From Polaromonas sp. A23 (GTDB taxonomy: Bacteria > Pseudomonadota > Gammaproteobacteria > Burkholderiales > Burkholderiaceae_C), in contig NZ_MUNO01000026.1 of NCBI RefSeq assembly GCF_002001015.1, forward strand, positions 248,001 to 312,000: DNA of 64,000 nt, written 5' to 3'. Shown one piece after another: positions 26,635-35,752 of this stretch. The translations under genes were made by a program, and so were the position numbers. Position 1 is the stretch's first letter, and each line of letters opens with the position of its first letter. A model generated the notes under the pieces. It was not told the origin of the DNA and searched no databases. It saw nothing but the letters and a program-made list of their open reading frames with translations.

Positions 26635-27948
26635 TCAAGCGGTTTCCGGCACCGGCAGTTCGACCGCTTCGCCGCTGGCGTTGTCAAACCAGGCCACCCG
26701 GCTCGCATAGGTCATGGCAGTGCGCGACATGGCCTTGCAGGCGGCCAACACGCCAGAGGCCTTGGCCGCCGGGTCGGACACCCACTGCACGCCGATGCCG
26801 ATTTCGGCCTGCCAGCGGGTCTGCTCGCTCTCACGGCGGGACGCCTCCAGAACAGTGTTGAGCGTCACCGGCTTCGACAGACGAGCCCCGAGCCGATGCG
26901 CAAGACGGATCAACTGGCCGCTGTCGCTGCAGTTGCGGATGAGGAGCACAAAGCCGTCTTCGGAAAATCGCCCGGTCTCTACGTTGGCGGCCACCGAACG
27001 CTGAAGACGACCGGCACAGACGTAAAGCGCGTGATTGACCGCGGCGGTGCCATGCAGGCGCTCCAGCGTGTACAGGTTGCCTATGCTCACGACCATCACG
27101 CCCACAGACCGGGTTGGACGGCGCAAGGTTTCGCCCATCACGTCCGGGCCTGTTTCTTCGGCACCGTCAGGATCCCGTGCAGGCGGCGCTTCCTGTTCAG
27201 GCAACTCATCCCGTCGGCGCCGGAAAATATCACCTAACAACTGCCCTGTTTCGGTATGCGACCGCATGCGTGTGACCGGGTCATAACTGGGCCCAAGCGA
27301 CATGACCTGATTCAGCTCGATCAGATAGGAATAGCGAGCCCAGAGAGCCGCCGCCATGGTGACGAGATAGGCCGTTCCAGAAAGCGCACTGACCGCATGC
27401 ACCTGCCACGGCGCCTGGCCGCGCGCCAGGGCAATCCAGCCCAGACCGATCATGGCGATCAGCATGAAAAACACGCCGGACACCGCAGTCCAGGCCAGGC
27501 GATCCCCGCGATAGACACTGCGAAGCGACATACCCAATGCCAAAAGGCCCAGGGACCAGGCCACGCCCATGCCAAGCGCCAGGGACTGCTGCGGCGACAA
27601 GGCCCAGCTCACACCCATGCCACCCAGGGTCAAGGCAATCATCGCAAGCCTCGTACGAAACCGCGCCTTGCGCCCTTCCAGCAAACCCAGAATGGAAAAC
27701 AGAAGATAGGCCAGAAAAGCCGCTACCAGCATGGCAATGTGCGTCAACACGCGCGCCAGCACGCCTTCATCTTCGATCGGGAGGCCGCCGAGAAAAGCGA
27801 CCACAAAAAAACTGGATGCCGTGGCCGACAGGGCGGCGTTCAGAGAGATTCGATGAAGCGAACGGGCAAATGCCAACCCGGAGCCAGCCAGCATCAGGGC
27901 CGTCATGCCGAAATAGCACCCCCAGAAGCCGAACGCGAGTTTGTCCAT
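26635..27948 (-). CDS. Membrane protein with degenerate GGDEF domain
   Basis: The N-terminal half has seven or so hydrophobic helices (LAFGFWGCYFGMTALMLAGS onward). The C-terminal half resembles a diguanylate cyclase domain, beginning SYDPVTRMRSHTETG. The signature loop reads GRFSEDGFVLLI where GGDEF is expected, so the catalytic glycines are replaced and cyclase activity is unlikely. It may bind nucleotide or act as a sensor. The ATG at 27948 (MDKLAFGFWG) is preferred over the TTG at 27996. It diverges from argA. Confidence 0.85.
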   Translation of the reverse strand: MDKLAFGFWGCYFGMTALMLAGSGLAFARSLHRISLNAALSATASSFFVVAFLGGLPIEDEGVLARVLTHIAMLVAAFLAYLLFSILGLLEGRKARFRTRLAMIALTLGGMGVSWALSPQQSLALGMGVAWSLGLLALGMSLRSVYRGDRLAWTAVSGVFFMLIAMIGLGWIALARGQAPWQVHAVSALSGTAYLVTMAAALWARYSYLIELNQVMSLGPSYDPVTRMRSHTETGQLLGDIFRRRRDELPEQEAPPARDPDGAEETGPDVMGETLRRPTRSVGVMVVSIGNLYTLERLHGTAAVNHALYVCAGRLQRSVAANVETGRFSEDGFVLLIRNCSDSGQLIRLAHRLGARLSKPVTLNTVLEASRRESEQTRWQAEIGIGVQWVSDPAAKASGVLAACKAMSRTAMTYASRVAWFDNASGEAVELPVPETA

Positions 27949-28129
27949 GAATGGGCGGATTATCGGACGGAAAGGCCTCTTTCGCACCCGAGGCAACCCC
28001 TGCGCCGAGGCTCCGTCTGCCCCACTCCTCCCTTACACTCATCGCCATCGCCCGGAAAGCTGTGGCTTGTGCCCGGCTTTTCCGTTTTGCCGTCCTGTTG
28101 TTGACCCATCCGACCCCGAAAGCGCGCAC

Positions 28130-29479
28130 ATGTCCGCCGTCTTCAATTTCACCTTCGTCCCCTGGTTCCGTTCGGTGGCGCCCTATATCCACCTGCACCG
28201 CGGCAAGACCTTTGTGGTCGGCATCGCTGGCGAGGCCATCGCCGCCGGCAAGCTGCAGCATCTGGCGCAAGACCTGGCGCTGATCCAGAGCATGGGCGTG
28301 AAGATTGTTCTGGTGCACGGTTTTCGCCCGCAGGTCAACGAGCAACTGGCCGCCAAGGGCCACGAGGCCAAATATTCGCACGGCATGCGCATCACCGATT
28401 CGGTGGCGCTCGACTGCGCGCAGGAAGCCGCCGGCCAGCTGCGTTACGAGATTGAAGCCGCCTTCAGCCAGGGCCTGCCCAACACCCCCATGGCCGGCTC
28501 CACGGTGCGCGTCATCTCGGGCAATTTCATCACCGCCCGGCCGGTCGGCATTGTCGATGGCGTGGACTTCAAACACTCAGGCCTGGTGCGCAAGGTCGAC
28601 ACCAAAGGCATCCTGCGCACGCTGGACTTCGGCGCCATGGTGCTGCTCTCGCCTTTCGGTTTTTCGCCAACCGGCGAGGCCTTCAACCTGACCATGGAAG
28701 AAGTCGCCACCAGCGTAGCCATTGAACTGCAGGCCGACAAGCTGATTTTCATCACCGAAATTCCCGGCATCCGCATCAACCCCGGTGAGCCCGAGAGTGA
28801 AGACAATCCGATCGACACCGAACTTCCGCTGGCGACGGCCGAAAAACTGCTCGCGCAACTGCCCAATGCCACCCAGCCGACCGACACCGCCTTCTACCTC
28901 CAGCATTGCGTGAAGGCCTGCAAGGCCGGCGTGGAGCGCAGCCACATCCTGCCGTTTGCGGTGGACGGTTCCCTGCTGCTGGAAATCTATGTGCATGACG
29001 GCATAGGCACCATGGTCATTGACGAAAAACTCGAAAGCCTGCGCGAAGCCACCGCCGATGATGTGGGCGGCATTCTGCAGCTGATCGAGCCTTTTGAAAA
29101 AGACGGCACGCTGGTCAAGCGAGACCGCACCGAAATTGAACGTGACGCCGACCTCTACACCGTGATCGAGCACGACGGCGTCATCTTCGGCTGCGCCGCG
29201 CTTTACCCCTACCCCGAAGCCAAAACCGCCGAGATGGCCGCACTCACCGTGTCGCCGCAAACCCAGAGCCAGGGCGACGGCGAACGCATTCTCAAGCGCG
29301 TCGAGCAGCGCGCCAAACTGATGGGCCTGGACAGCATTTTTGTGCTGACCACCCGCACCATGCACTGGTTCATCAAGCGCGGCTTTGTGCAGGTGGACCC
29401 CGAATGGCTGCCCGAAGCACGCAAGCGCAAATACAACCTGAACCGCAAAAGCCAGGTGCTGGTCAAAAAACTGAGCTGA
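28130..29479 (+). CDS. argA: N-acetylglutamate synthase ArgA
   Basis: ArgA acetylates glutamate with acetyl-CoA, the first step of arginine biosynthesis. The 449-residue protein has an N-terminal amino-acid-kinase fold (FVVGIAGEAIAAGKLQHLAQ, then KIVLVHGFRPQ), which binds the arginine inhibitor. A C-terminal GNAT domain starts at LREATADDVGGILQLIEPF, with acetyl-CoA loop elements near SPQTQSQGDGERILKRVE. The ATG at 28130 begins MSAVFNFTFVPWFRSVAPY, the usual ArgA start. No other arg genes are adjacent. Confidence 0.96.
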   Translation: MSAVFNFTFVPWFRSVAPYIHLHRGKTFVVGIAGEAIAAGKLQHLAQDLALIQSMGVKIVLVHGFRPQVNEQLAAKGHEAKYSHGMRITDSVALDCAQEAAGQLRYEIEAAFSQGLPNTPMAGSTVRVISGNFITARPVGIVDGVDFKHSGLVRKVDTKGILRTLDFGAMVLLSPFGFSPTGEAFNLTMEEVATSVAIELQADKLIFITEIPGIRINPGEPESEDNPIDTELPLATAEKLLAQLPNATQPTDTAFYLQHCVKACKAGVERSHILPFAVDGSLLLEIYVHDGIGTMVIDEKLESLREATADDVGGILQLIEPFEKDGTLVKRDRTEIERDADLYTVIEHDGVIFGCAALYPYPEAKTAEMAALTVSPQTQSQGDGERILKRVEQRAKLMGLDSIFVLTTRTMHWFIKRGFVQVDPEWLPEARKRKYNLNRKSQVLVKKLS

Positions 29480-29498
29480 ATGTGGATGGGAGCAGGCT

Positions 29499-29903
29499 TC
29501 AGCCCGGCTCTGCCCCGGCAGGTCTGAAGATCGCGAAGCTGCCGCTGGCCCTGGCCACCAGAACATCGTCGACATACACCGAAGACTCCATGTTGGCGAC
29601 ACGTCTTCCCTTGTTCACGACCTCGCTAAGGCACACCAGTTGCCCACCCAGGACGGGCTTGAAATAGTTGATCTTGATCTCGATCGTTGCGCAAAGCTCC
29701 CCGGGCTCCAGCGTCGGGTAAAGCGCGGCACCCATGCCTGTATCGGCCAGCGTGAATGTCACGCCGCCATGCACACGCCCCGTCGAGTTGCGGTGAAAGG
29801 CCGCGACCTCCAGCGTGGAGCGGCTGCGCCCGCCGGCCTGCGCCTCGATCTGCATGCCGACGTGTTCAACAAAACGAAGTTTCACGCTCTCCATCGGTGA
29901 CAA
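29499..29903 (-). CDS. PaaI-type hotdog-fold thioesterase
   Basis: This 134-residue acyl-CoA thioesterase family protein has the PaaI signature GRVHGGVTFTLADTGMGAAL and a hotdog-fold C-terminal strand region (ATIEIKINYFKPVLGGQLVC). The conserved GGV/Asp pair suggests an active hydrolase of aryl- or acyl-CoA. An in-frame ATG three residues in (MESVKL) is an alternative start. The LysE-type gene ends 3 bases upstream on the same strand, so the two are probably an operon. Confidence 0.88.
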   Translation of the reverse strand: MSPMESVKLRFVEHVGMQIEAQAGGRSRSTLEVAAFHRNSTGRVHGGVTFTLADTGMGAALYPTLEPGELCATIEIKINYFKPVLGGQLVCLSEVVNKGRRVANMESSVYVDDVLVARASGSFAIFRPAGAEPG

Positions 29904-29906
29904 ACC

Positions 29907-30533
29907 TCAGGCCGGGCGCCGGGCCAGCAAAGCCCATACGCCGGCGGCCGCGAGCAGCGAGCCTCCCGCGATGTTGAAACGCCGTTGCGCACGTGGCGAA
30001 GCCAGCAGCTTGCGCGCCGAGCCGGCAAACACCGCGTACAAGGTGGCATTGAGTGTGGCCAGCAGCACAAAGGTGACGGCAAGAACCCACAGCTGCTGCG
30101 TCAACCCGGCGTCCGGTGTGATGAATTGCGGCAAAAAGGCCACGAAGAAAACAATGCCCTTGGGATTAAGCGCCGTGACCAGCCAGGTGTGGGCAAACAG
30201 CTTCCAGCGCGAGCCCGGCGCCGCCGGCGTGGCCAGCTCTGCGGGCGAGATGCCCGCGCGCAGCAGCTTGATGCCCAGGTAAAGCAGGTAAAGGCCGCCA
30301 GCCCATTTGACCACCGTGAACCAGAACGCCGAAGTGGCCAGCAGCGCCCCCAGGCCGAGCAACGACAACAATAAAGCCGTCGAGTCACCGAGTGCGACCG
30401 CCGCCACCAGCGGCACATTGGCACGCCGGCCATGCGCCATCGAATAGCTGATCACAGTGAGGATGGTCGGGCCCGGAATGATGAGCAGAACCACCGATGC
30501 GGCCACAAAGGCCAGCCAGACTTCGAGGGACAC
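29907..30533 (-). CDS. LysE family amino-acid exporter (first of two)
   Basis: The 208-residue inner-membrane protein has about six helices. The N-terminal LysE/RhtB signature is VLLIIPGPTILTVISYSMAH, and the mid-region ALNPKGIVFFVAFLPQFI is also diagnostic. It should export amino acids or homoserine lactone-like solutes; the substrate is unknown. It shares an operon with the thioesterase downstream. A second LysE-type gene lies at 33456. Confidence 0.9.
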   Translation of the reverse strand: MSLEVWLAFVAASVVLLIIPGPTILTVISYSMAHGRRANVPLVAAVALGDSTALLLSLLGLGALLATSAFWFTVVKWAGGLYLLYLGIKLLRAGISPAELATPAAPGSRWKLFAHTWLVTALNPKGIVFFVAFLPQFITPDAGLTQQLWVLAVTFVLLATLNATLYAVFAGSARKLLASPRAQRRFNIAGGSLLAAAGVWALLARRPA

Positions 30534-30595
30534 GGAAATTCTCCTTAAAGGGTTGGGCAGGTTTTCAATCGCATGTTACGGCTTGCCGGGGCGCC

Positions 30596-30621
30596 GGTCA
30601 GTTGGTCAGTTGGTCAGTTGG
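30596..30621. repeat. Three-copy 8-bp tandem repeat
   Basis: GGTCAGTT is repeated three times. The repeat covers the 3' end and stop of the SRPBCC-like gene and part of the spacer before the LysE gene. Confidence 0.8.
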
Positions 30622-31078
30622 AGACCTGCCCATATTTCCTCCGCAAACGTGCATGGCGATGCCGGAAGACAAGTCTGTAGACGGGCATTAGCAAGGCAGT
30701 CAGCAGCGGCACGCGCCCCACCACCGAAATATGGTCAATCACCCGGCAGCCTCCCGCTGCAGGAAGCAGCTTTCGTTCATGGTTCCATTCGCGGTTCAGC
30801 CACGAGGAAGAATTTTCCTGGAAACCCTCGCCGGCATCGATGTGTTTCAGGCGAAACGAGTGCAGATCGACCGGCAGCACACCCAGCAACAACACCCAGC
30901 TCCTGAACAGGAGGCGACCAGACTCCCAGCGCTCCGGTGGGTAGTCCCGCCACGCCAGGGGTGCGGTCATCCTGACAAGTGGCCATAGTTCCCAGTTCAC
31001 GGAATTCATGAACGTCGATGCCCACAGCGTCGAAGGCGAAACATTGAGCGTTGAGTCAATCGTGAATTCTTCTTGCAT
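30614..31078 (-). CDS. SRPBCC-like small protein
   Basis: The 154-residue protein begins MQEEFTIDSTLNVSPSTLWA, which fits the start of a START/SRPBCC fold ('...s..vW..'), and carries WPLVRMTAPL and ISVVGRVPLLTALLMPVYRL. A basic tail (RHRHARLRRKYGQ) closes the protein. It is probably a cytoplasmic lipid- or aromatic-binding protein, but the family call is moderate and the ligand is unknown. It lies between a LysE-type gene and a GST gene, all minus. The 30540-30613 spacer may hold the start signals of the LysE gene. Confidence 0.6.
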   Translation of the reverse strand: MQEEFTIDSTLNVSPSTLWASTFMNSVNWELWPLVRMTAPLAWRDYPPERWESGRLLFRSWVLLLGVLPVDLHSFRLKHIDAGEGFQENSSSWLNREWNHERKLLPAAGGCRVIDHISVVGRVPLLTALLMPVYRLVFRHRHARLRRKYGQVSN

Positions 31079-31186
31079 GTCAGGTTTTACAAACAGGAAG
31101 GAGGAAGGGTGAAGGGCAACGCCGGCGTTTGCCGCGTACGCAGCCCAGCCTGTGGGTGTTGTTCACGCACGATTTTCAGCCCGCGG

Positions 31187-31825
31187 CTAGCCTGCATTTT
31201 TATAGGTATCCGCTCCGTGCGGAGCCGCAGCAAATTCTTTCAGCTTCTCCGCCTTTGCAGAAAACGCCTGCAATGCGGGAAACGCAGCTGCCGGAACAAC
31301 TTCCGACAACATCATCTGTGTGAAATGCCACGCCACCGCCACAGACACGCCGCCCTGGTCGATGGTCAGGCTTTCATGTGCCAGGGGTTTGAGCCGGCAC
31401 TCGGACTCCAGCGCGTCATAGGCGGCCAGCAACTGCCCCGTAACCCGCGACAACCAGGGCGCATGTTGCTTGTCAGCGGGCCGCAGGTCCCGCTCGTAAA
31501 TGATCTGGACACTTTTTTCGCATGCGGCCAGGGCCAGGCCGGTCAGTCGCAGGATGTGCTGGCGCTCCGCCGCCTTTTCCCTCACTAGGGATTTACCGGG
31601 AGCAGCCAGGCTCTCGGCGTAGTCAATGATCAAGGTGGAATCCATCAGCACCGTGCCGTCGTCACACACCAGGGAAGGAGCCTTGACGACTGGATTGATT
31701 TCCCGGAACTGCTCGAAGGTCCGGAAAACCGAGATCGACCGGTGCTCAAAAGGCAGCCCCAGCAATTGAAGAGACACCGCAACCCGGCGAACGTAAGGCG
31801 AGTCGAGCATTCCGATAAGTTGCAT
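31187..31825 (-). CDS. Glutathione S-transferase family protein
   Basis: The 212-residue protein has an N-terminal thioredoxin-like GST domain (MQLIGMLDSPYVRRVAVSLQ) with a cis-Pro region at NPVVKAPSLVCDDG and the ligand-binding MDSTLIIDYAESL. The C-terminal helical domain follows. A Ser near residue 9 (DSPYVRR) is the likely glutathione-activating residue. The substrate is unknown. It is in the same direction as the GFA and DsbA-like genes upstream, but the spacing does not prove an operon. Confidence 0.88.
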   Translation of the reverse strand: MQLIGMLDSPYVRRVAVSLQLLGLPFEHRSISVFRTFEQFREINPVVKAPSLVCDDGTVLMDSTLIIDYAESLAAPGKSLVREKAAERQHILRLTGLALAACEKSVQIIYERDLRPADKQHAPWLSRVTGQLLAAYDALESECRLKPLAHESLTIDQGGVSVAVAWHFTQMMLSEVVPAAAFPALQAFSAKAEKLKEFAAAPHGADTYKNAG

Positions 31826-31854
31826 GAATTCCCTTGTGATTCCTGTTGAACGAA

Positions 31855-31895
31855 TTATTGTTGGGCGGCCATTTTTGCTATTTTTTCCAATAGCG
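31855..31895. repeat. Weak match to the dispersed family repeat, copy 6
   Basis: TTATTGTTGGGCGGCCATTT is followed by TTGCTATTTTTTCCAATAGC. It overlaps the 3' end of the GFA gene. Several elements match the other copies, but the order is imperfect. Confidence 0.4.
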
Positions 31896-32364
31896 CTTCA
31901 CGCCGCGCCAAGCTGGCGGCCGGCCAGTAAATCTTGCGGTCGTAATACGCCGGCACGGCCGGCGTGCCTTCCGGCAACACCACCCAGGGCTGTTTTGACG
32001 CGGTGAAAATGTGGATATTGGGCGGCAGGTGATCAGGCTCGTCCAGCGTGCCAACACGCACAAAACGAACGGAAGGCCCGGCGCCTGAATAGTTGCTCCA
32101 CAGAGCCACCCGGCATTGCGGGCAGCGCGCAATCTTCTGGCCCTTGCCGCTGGCCGAGGGCGTGTCCACCACCTCCGGCGCACCGGCCAGCAAGGTGACC
32201 CGGTCCGCTTCGATCATCGCGTTCAGCGCAAACGACGCGCCACTTTCACGCTGGCACCAACGGCAGTGGCAGCAATGCACAAAAAGCGGGGCAGATTCCA
32301 GCTGGTAGCGAACCGTGCGGCAATCGCAGCCTCCTTGCAGTGGGTAAACATTCGGGGCCGGCAT
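31855..32364 (-). CDS. GFA family (glutathione-dependent formaldehyde-activating type) protein
   Basis: The 169-residue protein has the GFA/CENP-V zinc fold: GGCDCRTVRYQL, FVHCCHCRWCQRESGASF and RCPQCRVALWSNY provide the Cys ligands. Family members are named for formaldehyde-glutathione adduct formation, but most are uncharacterised. The C-terminus (KIAKMAAQQ) is encoded by sequence resembling the dispersed repeat. It starts about 10 bases after the stop of the DsbA-like gene on the same strand, so the two are probably co-transcribed. Confidence 0.88.
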   Translation of the reverse strand: MPAPNVYPLQGGCDCRTVRYQLESAPLFVHCCHCRWCQRESGASFALNAMIEADRVTLLAGAPEVVDTPSASGKGQKIARCPQCRVALWSNYSGAGPSVRFVRVGTLDEPDHLPPNIHIFTASKQPWVVLPEGTPAVPAYYDRKIYWPAASLARREALLEKIAKMAAQQ

Positions 32365-32373
32365 GACTGCGCT

Positions 32374-33030
32374 TCAGGCGGCGGCAATCTGGCGCAAGGC
32401 CTGTTCAAACACTTCGGGAGGCTGGCCGCCCGAGATCAGGTGCTTGTCGTTGATGATGATGGCCGGCACCGAGTGAATGCCTTGCTGCAGGTAAAACTGC
32501 TCGCGCTCACGCACCGCGTCGGCGTATTCGCCGGAAGCCAGGATTTCTGCCGCACGCACCGCATCCAGGCCGACCTCGCCGGCCACGCGGGCCAGCACCT
32601 CGTGCGAGCCCGGGTTTTCGCCGTCGGTGAAATAGGCCTTGAACAGGGCCTGCTTGAGCGCGAGCTGGCGCCCCTCCTCCTCGGCCCAGTGCAGCAGGCG
32701 GTGCGCGTCGAAGGTGTTGTAGACGCGGTTGCGCGCGCCCACGGTGAAGGTAAAGCCCAGTTCCTGCCCGCGTGCGCGGATCATTTCGCGGTTGCGCGCC
32801 AGCTGCTCGGGCGTGGAGCCATATTTTTCAGCGAGGTGTTCGCCAACGTCCTGGCCCTCGGCCGGCATCTGCGGGTTCAATTCGAACGGCTGAAAATGAA
32901 GCTCGGTCTGCACCTGGCCGGCAACGCGGCCTATTGCTTCCTCCAACGACTTGAGGCCAATGGCGCACCAAGGGCAGGACACATCGGAGACGAAGTCGAT
33001 TTTCATTTTTGCCGGTGCGGGGGAGTTCAT
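32374..33030 (-). CDS. DsbA-family oxidoreductase, FrnE type
   Basis: The product has a thioredoxin fold with insertion and a CPWC active site in FVSDVSCPWCAIGLKSLEEA. Without a signal peptide it is probably cytoplasmic, unlike DsbA. The FrnE type is supported by FQPFELNPQMPAEGQDV and GIHSVPAIIINDKHLISGGQ near the cis-Pro. The ATG at 33030 (MNSPAPAK) has an AAGGA Shine-Dalgarno 8 bases upstream; the start at 33069 is less likely. The role may be disulfide isomerisation or reduction in oxidative stress, which is an inference from the family. Confidence 0.88.
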   Translation of the reverse strand: MNSPAPAKMKIDFVSDVSCPWCAIGLKSLEEAIGRVAGQVQTELHFQPFELNPQMPAEGQDVGEHLAEKYGSTPEQLARNREMIRARGQELGFTFTVGARNRVYNTFDAHRLLHWAEEEGRQLALKQALFKAYFTDGENPGSHEVLARVAGEVGLDAVRAAEILASGEYADAVREREQFYLQQGIHSVPAIIINDKHLISGGQPPEVFEQALRQIAAA

Positions 33031-33210
33031 GCGTATGTCCTTGACAGAGAGGTAGGAATTCAGGATCAATGGTAATGACTATCGAGCAACCCCGCCCGCC
33101 GCCGGGCCAACTGGCTTCTCGTTCATCTCGGTGAAAAATGTTTCAGAATACGTCCTGGCTGCCCCGCCGGGGCCTTCTACGTTTCTTCGTGTTTGCAACC
33201 AGGACACCCC

Positions 33211-33459
33211 ATGCTCCAACTCCGCCCCAACTGCGAATGCTGCAACAAGGACTTGCCCAACGAGTCACCCGAGGCGCGTATCTGCACCTTTGAATGCACT
33301 TTCTGCAGCGATTGCGCCACCGGCAAACTCAACGGGATTTGCCCCAACTGTGGTGGTGAACTGGTAGCCCGGCCACGCCGGCCCGCCGGGAAACTTCTCA
33401 AGTACCCGGCGTCCACTGAACGGGTATTCAAACCTGCCGGTTGTGGAGCTGCGTCATGA
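33211..33459 (+). CDS. DUF1272 family zinc-ribbon protein
   Basis: The 82-residue protein has the DUF1272 pattern MLQLRPNCECCNKDLP, ARICTFECTFCSDCA and CPNCGGELVARPRRP, with four CxxC pairs likely to bind zinc. The ATG at 33211 is used; the TTG at 33193 is unlikely. The LysE gene begins inside its stop (ATGA), so they are coupled. The function is unknown. Family members commonly neighbour exporters, which agrees with what is seen here. Confidence 0.88.
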   Translation: MLQLRPNCECCNKDLPNESPEARICTFECTFCSDCATGKLNGICPNCGGELVARPRRPAGKLLKYPASTERVFKPAGCGAAS

Positions 33460-34088
33460 CCGCCACCACCCTGCTTCTTTTTTCTCTGGTAGCGCTGGCG
33501 GTCATCGCCACGCCCGGGCCCACCGTGCTGCTGGCCCTGGTCAATGGTTCCCACTATGGCGTGCGCCGCTCGGTGCCCGGCATGCTGGGGGCAGTTGTGT
33601 CGGACTTTGTGCTCGTCGGCGCGGTGGCGCTGGGTCTGGGTGCACTGCTGGCAGCATCGGAGTTCTGGTTTTCGGTGCTGAAGTGGGTGGGCGCGATTTA
33701 CCTCGCCTGGCTGGGCTTGCGCATGTTGCGTTCGCGCGGCGGGTTTGAGCTGCCGGCAGATGGCACGGCGAAGACCCAGCATGGCGGCCGGGCGATTTTC
33801 ATGAAGTCTTTCCTGGTGGCCGCGACCAACCCCAAGGGTTACCTGTTCTGCTCGGCCCTGCTGCCGCAGTTCATTGACCCGGTGGCCGCGCAAACGCCGC
33901 AGTACCTCACGATCGCCATTGTTTTCGCCTCGCTGGACTTCAGCGTCATGCTGGCGTATTCATTTGTGGGCGCACGCGCCATTCGCCTGCTCAAGGCATC
34001 GGCCACCCGGTGGCTGGACCGTGCGTGCGGCGGCGCGTTGCTGGCACTGGCCGGTTCGCTGGCGTTTTACCGCCGCGCCAATTCATGA
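33456..34088 (+). CDS. LysE family amino-acid exporter (second)
   Basis: The 210-residue inner-membrane protein has about six helices: VIATPGPTVLLALVNGSHYG (LysE/RhtB signature), then ATNPKGYLFCSALLPQFIDP. The start overlaps DUF1272 by four bases. A LysR-type regulator gene converges on it from the right with about 16 bases between the stops; it may or may not control this exporter. The substrate is unknown. It differs from the copy at 29907, so this is not a local duplication. Confidence 0.9.
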   Translation: MTATTLLLFSLVALAVIATPGPTVLLALVNGSHYGVRRSVPGMLGAVVSDFVLVGAVALGLGALLAASEFWFSVLKWVGAIYLAWLGLRMLRSRGGFELPADGTAKTQHGGRAIFMKSFLVAATNPKGYLFCSALLPQFIDPVAAQTPQYLTIAIVFASLDFSVMLAYSFVGARAIRLLKASATRWLDRACGGALLALAGSLAFYRRANS

Positions 34089-34104
34089 ACGCATAAAAAT
34101 GCAT

Positions 34105-35016
34105 TTACTGCTTGAGTTTTTCAAGCAGGAAGTCGATGAACAAGCGCACCCGCAAGGGCACGTGCCGCCCGTGCGGGTACAGCAGTGAAAACGGCCGTGA
34201 CCGCCCCGCAAAAGGCTGCAACACCTCTTGCAGCCGGCCCTGGCGCAAGTCTTCCTCGACGATAAAACGGTAAGTCTGCAGCAGGCCCGCGCCATGCCGG
34301 GCCAGCGTCACCCCGCCCAACAGGTCTTCCGAGCAGCAGTAACCACCGCTGGTAGCCACATCCAGCTCCTTGCCCGCATGGCTGAACAGCCACGGGATTT
34401 TCTGCCCGCTGCTGGGCAACAAAAACTGGATGCAGTCATGCTGCTGCAAAGCCTCCAGCGAGGCCGGCGTTCCCGCCTGCTGCAGGTACGAAGGCGCGGC
34501 CACCACCACCAAAGCGGCATCTTCAAGCTTGCGCGCGACCAAGCCGGAGTCGGGCTGTGCACGCCCGCGTATGGCCAGGTCGTAGCCCTCGTCGGCAAAG
34601 TTGACATTGCGGTTGCTCAGGTTGACCTCGACCTGCACCGCCGGATAAAGGGCGCGAAAAGCAGGCAGCAGAGGCAGCACGCGGTAATGCCCATACGGCG
34701 TTGGGAGGCTGATGCGCAGCACACCGGCGGGTACCAATTGCTGGCCTGTGGCTTCGCGCTCGGCCTCCACCAGTTGTCCCAGGGCCTGCCGCACCTGTTC
34801 AAAGTAAGCGCGGCCGGCTTCGGTCAGCCGTATCTGCCGCGTCGTGCGCGTGAAAAGCCGCACGCCCAGTCTCTCCTCCAGACGCGACACCGAGCGGCTC
34901 ACGGCAGCGGGCGTGAGGCCGGCACTTGTTGCCGCCGCCGTGAAGCTGCAGAGCTCTGCCGCAAGGCAAAAAAGCTCAATGCTTCCCAGCTGAAGATCAT
35001 CGAATTGACGGGTCAT
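34105..35016 (-). CDS. LysR-type transcriptional regulator
   Basis: The 303-residue regulator has an N-terminal helix-turn-helix (LFCLAAELCSFTAAATSAGL, then TPAAVSRSVSRLEERLGVRL) and a substrate-binding domain. It diverges from the GST/flavin-oxidoreductase pair at 35144 with about 127 AT-rich bases between. By the usual LysR layout it probably regulates that pair. The effector is unknown. Confidence 0.9.
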   Translation of the reverse strand: MTRQFDDLQLGSIELFCLAAELCSFTAAATSAGLTPAAVSRSVSRLEERLGVRLFTRTTRQIRLTEAGRAYFEQVRQALGQLVEAEREATGQQLVPAGVLRISLPTPYGHYRVLPLLPAFRALYPAVQVEVNLSNRNVNFADEGYDLAIRGRAQPDSGLVARKLEDAALVVVAAPSYLQQAGTPASLEALQQHDCIQFLLPSSGQKIPWLFSHAGKELDVATSGGYCCSEDLLGGVTLARHGAGLLQTYRFIVEEDLRQGRLQEVLQPFAGRSRPFSLLYPHGRHVPLRVRLFIDFLLEKLKQ

Positions 35017-35143
35017 GGTTTTTGATTTTCTGTGGATTATCTATTACGCCATGTAACTTATGAAGTTCATCAACCTGTATTTATCTCGCCAAACATCATC
35101 AATAGCATGAGGCCTTCCCAACTCAACTTGTTCAAGGAACCCC

Positions 35144-35752
35144 ATGAAACTGTTTTTTTCACCTGGCGCCTGCTCACTGGCGCCCCACATCGTTCTGAAA
35201 GAAACGCAGCAGGCGTTCAAGCTTGAAAAAGTTGACACGGCCACCCACACCACCGCAGGCGGCGCCGACTACTACGCCATCAACCCCAAGGGAGCCGTAC
35301 CCGTGCTGGAGCTTGAAAACGGCGAGCGCCTGACCGAAGGCCCCATCATTGCGCAATACATTGCCGACAAGGCAGCCCGCGCCGACTTGCTCCCGGCCGC
35401 CGGCAGCATGGAGCGCTACCGCGTGATGGAGTGGCAGAACTACATCACCTCGGAGCTGCACAAAACCTTCACGCCACTGTTCAACCCGGATCTGGACAGC
35501 AGCGCCAAGAAAACCCTGGCCAGCGTCCTGCGCAAAAAATACGAATGGGTCAACACCCAGCTGCAGTCCAAAGACTATTTGCTCGGCCAGTCTTTCACCG
35601 TGGCCGATGCCTATTTGTTTGCGGTGACGGGTTGGGCCAAATATGTGTCGCTGGACTTGGCGGACCTGAAGCACCTGCAGGATTTCCTGGCGCGCGTAGC
35701 CGGTCGGCCCGCGGTGCGCGAGGCCCTGAAGGCCGAAGGACTGCTGGCATGA
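35144..35752 (+). CDS. gstA: Glutathione S-transferase, beta class
   Basis: The 202-residue GST starts MKLFFSPGACSLAPHIVLKE, the beta-class signature, with Cys10 the active-site residue. NPKGAVPVLELENGERLTEG carries the cis-Pro and glutathione gamma-glutamyl contacts. The C-terminal all-helical domain includes YLLGQSFTVADAYLFAVTGW. It should conjugate or reduce electrophiles with glutathione in the cytoplasm. The next gene starts inside its stop (ATGA), and the divergent LysR is the likely regulator. Confidence 0.94.
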   Translation: MKLFFSPGACSLAPHIVLKETQQAFKLEKVDTATHTTAGGADYYAINPKGAVPVLELENGERLTEGPIIAQYIADKAARADLLPAAGSMERYRVMEWQNYITSELHKTFTPLFNPDLDSSAKKTLASVLRKKYEWVNTQLQSKDYLLGQSFTVADAYLFAVTGWAKYVSLDLADLKHLQDFLARVAGRPAVREALKAEGLLA

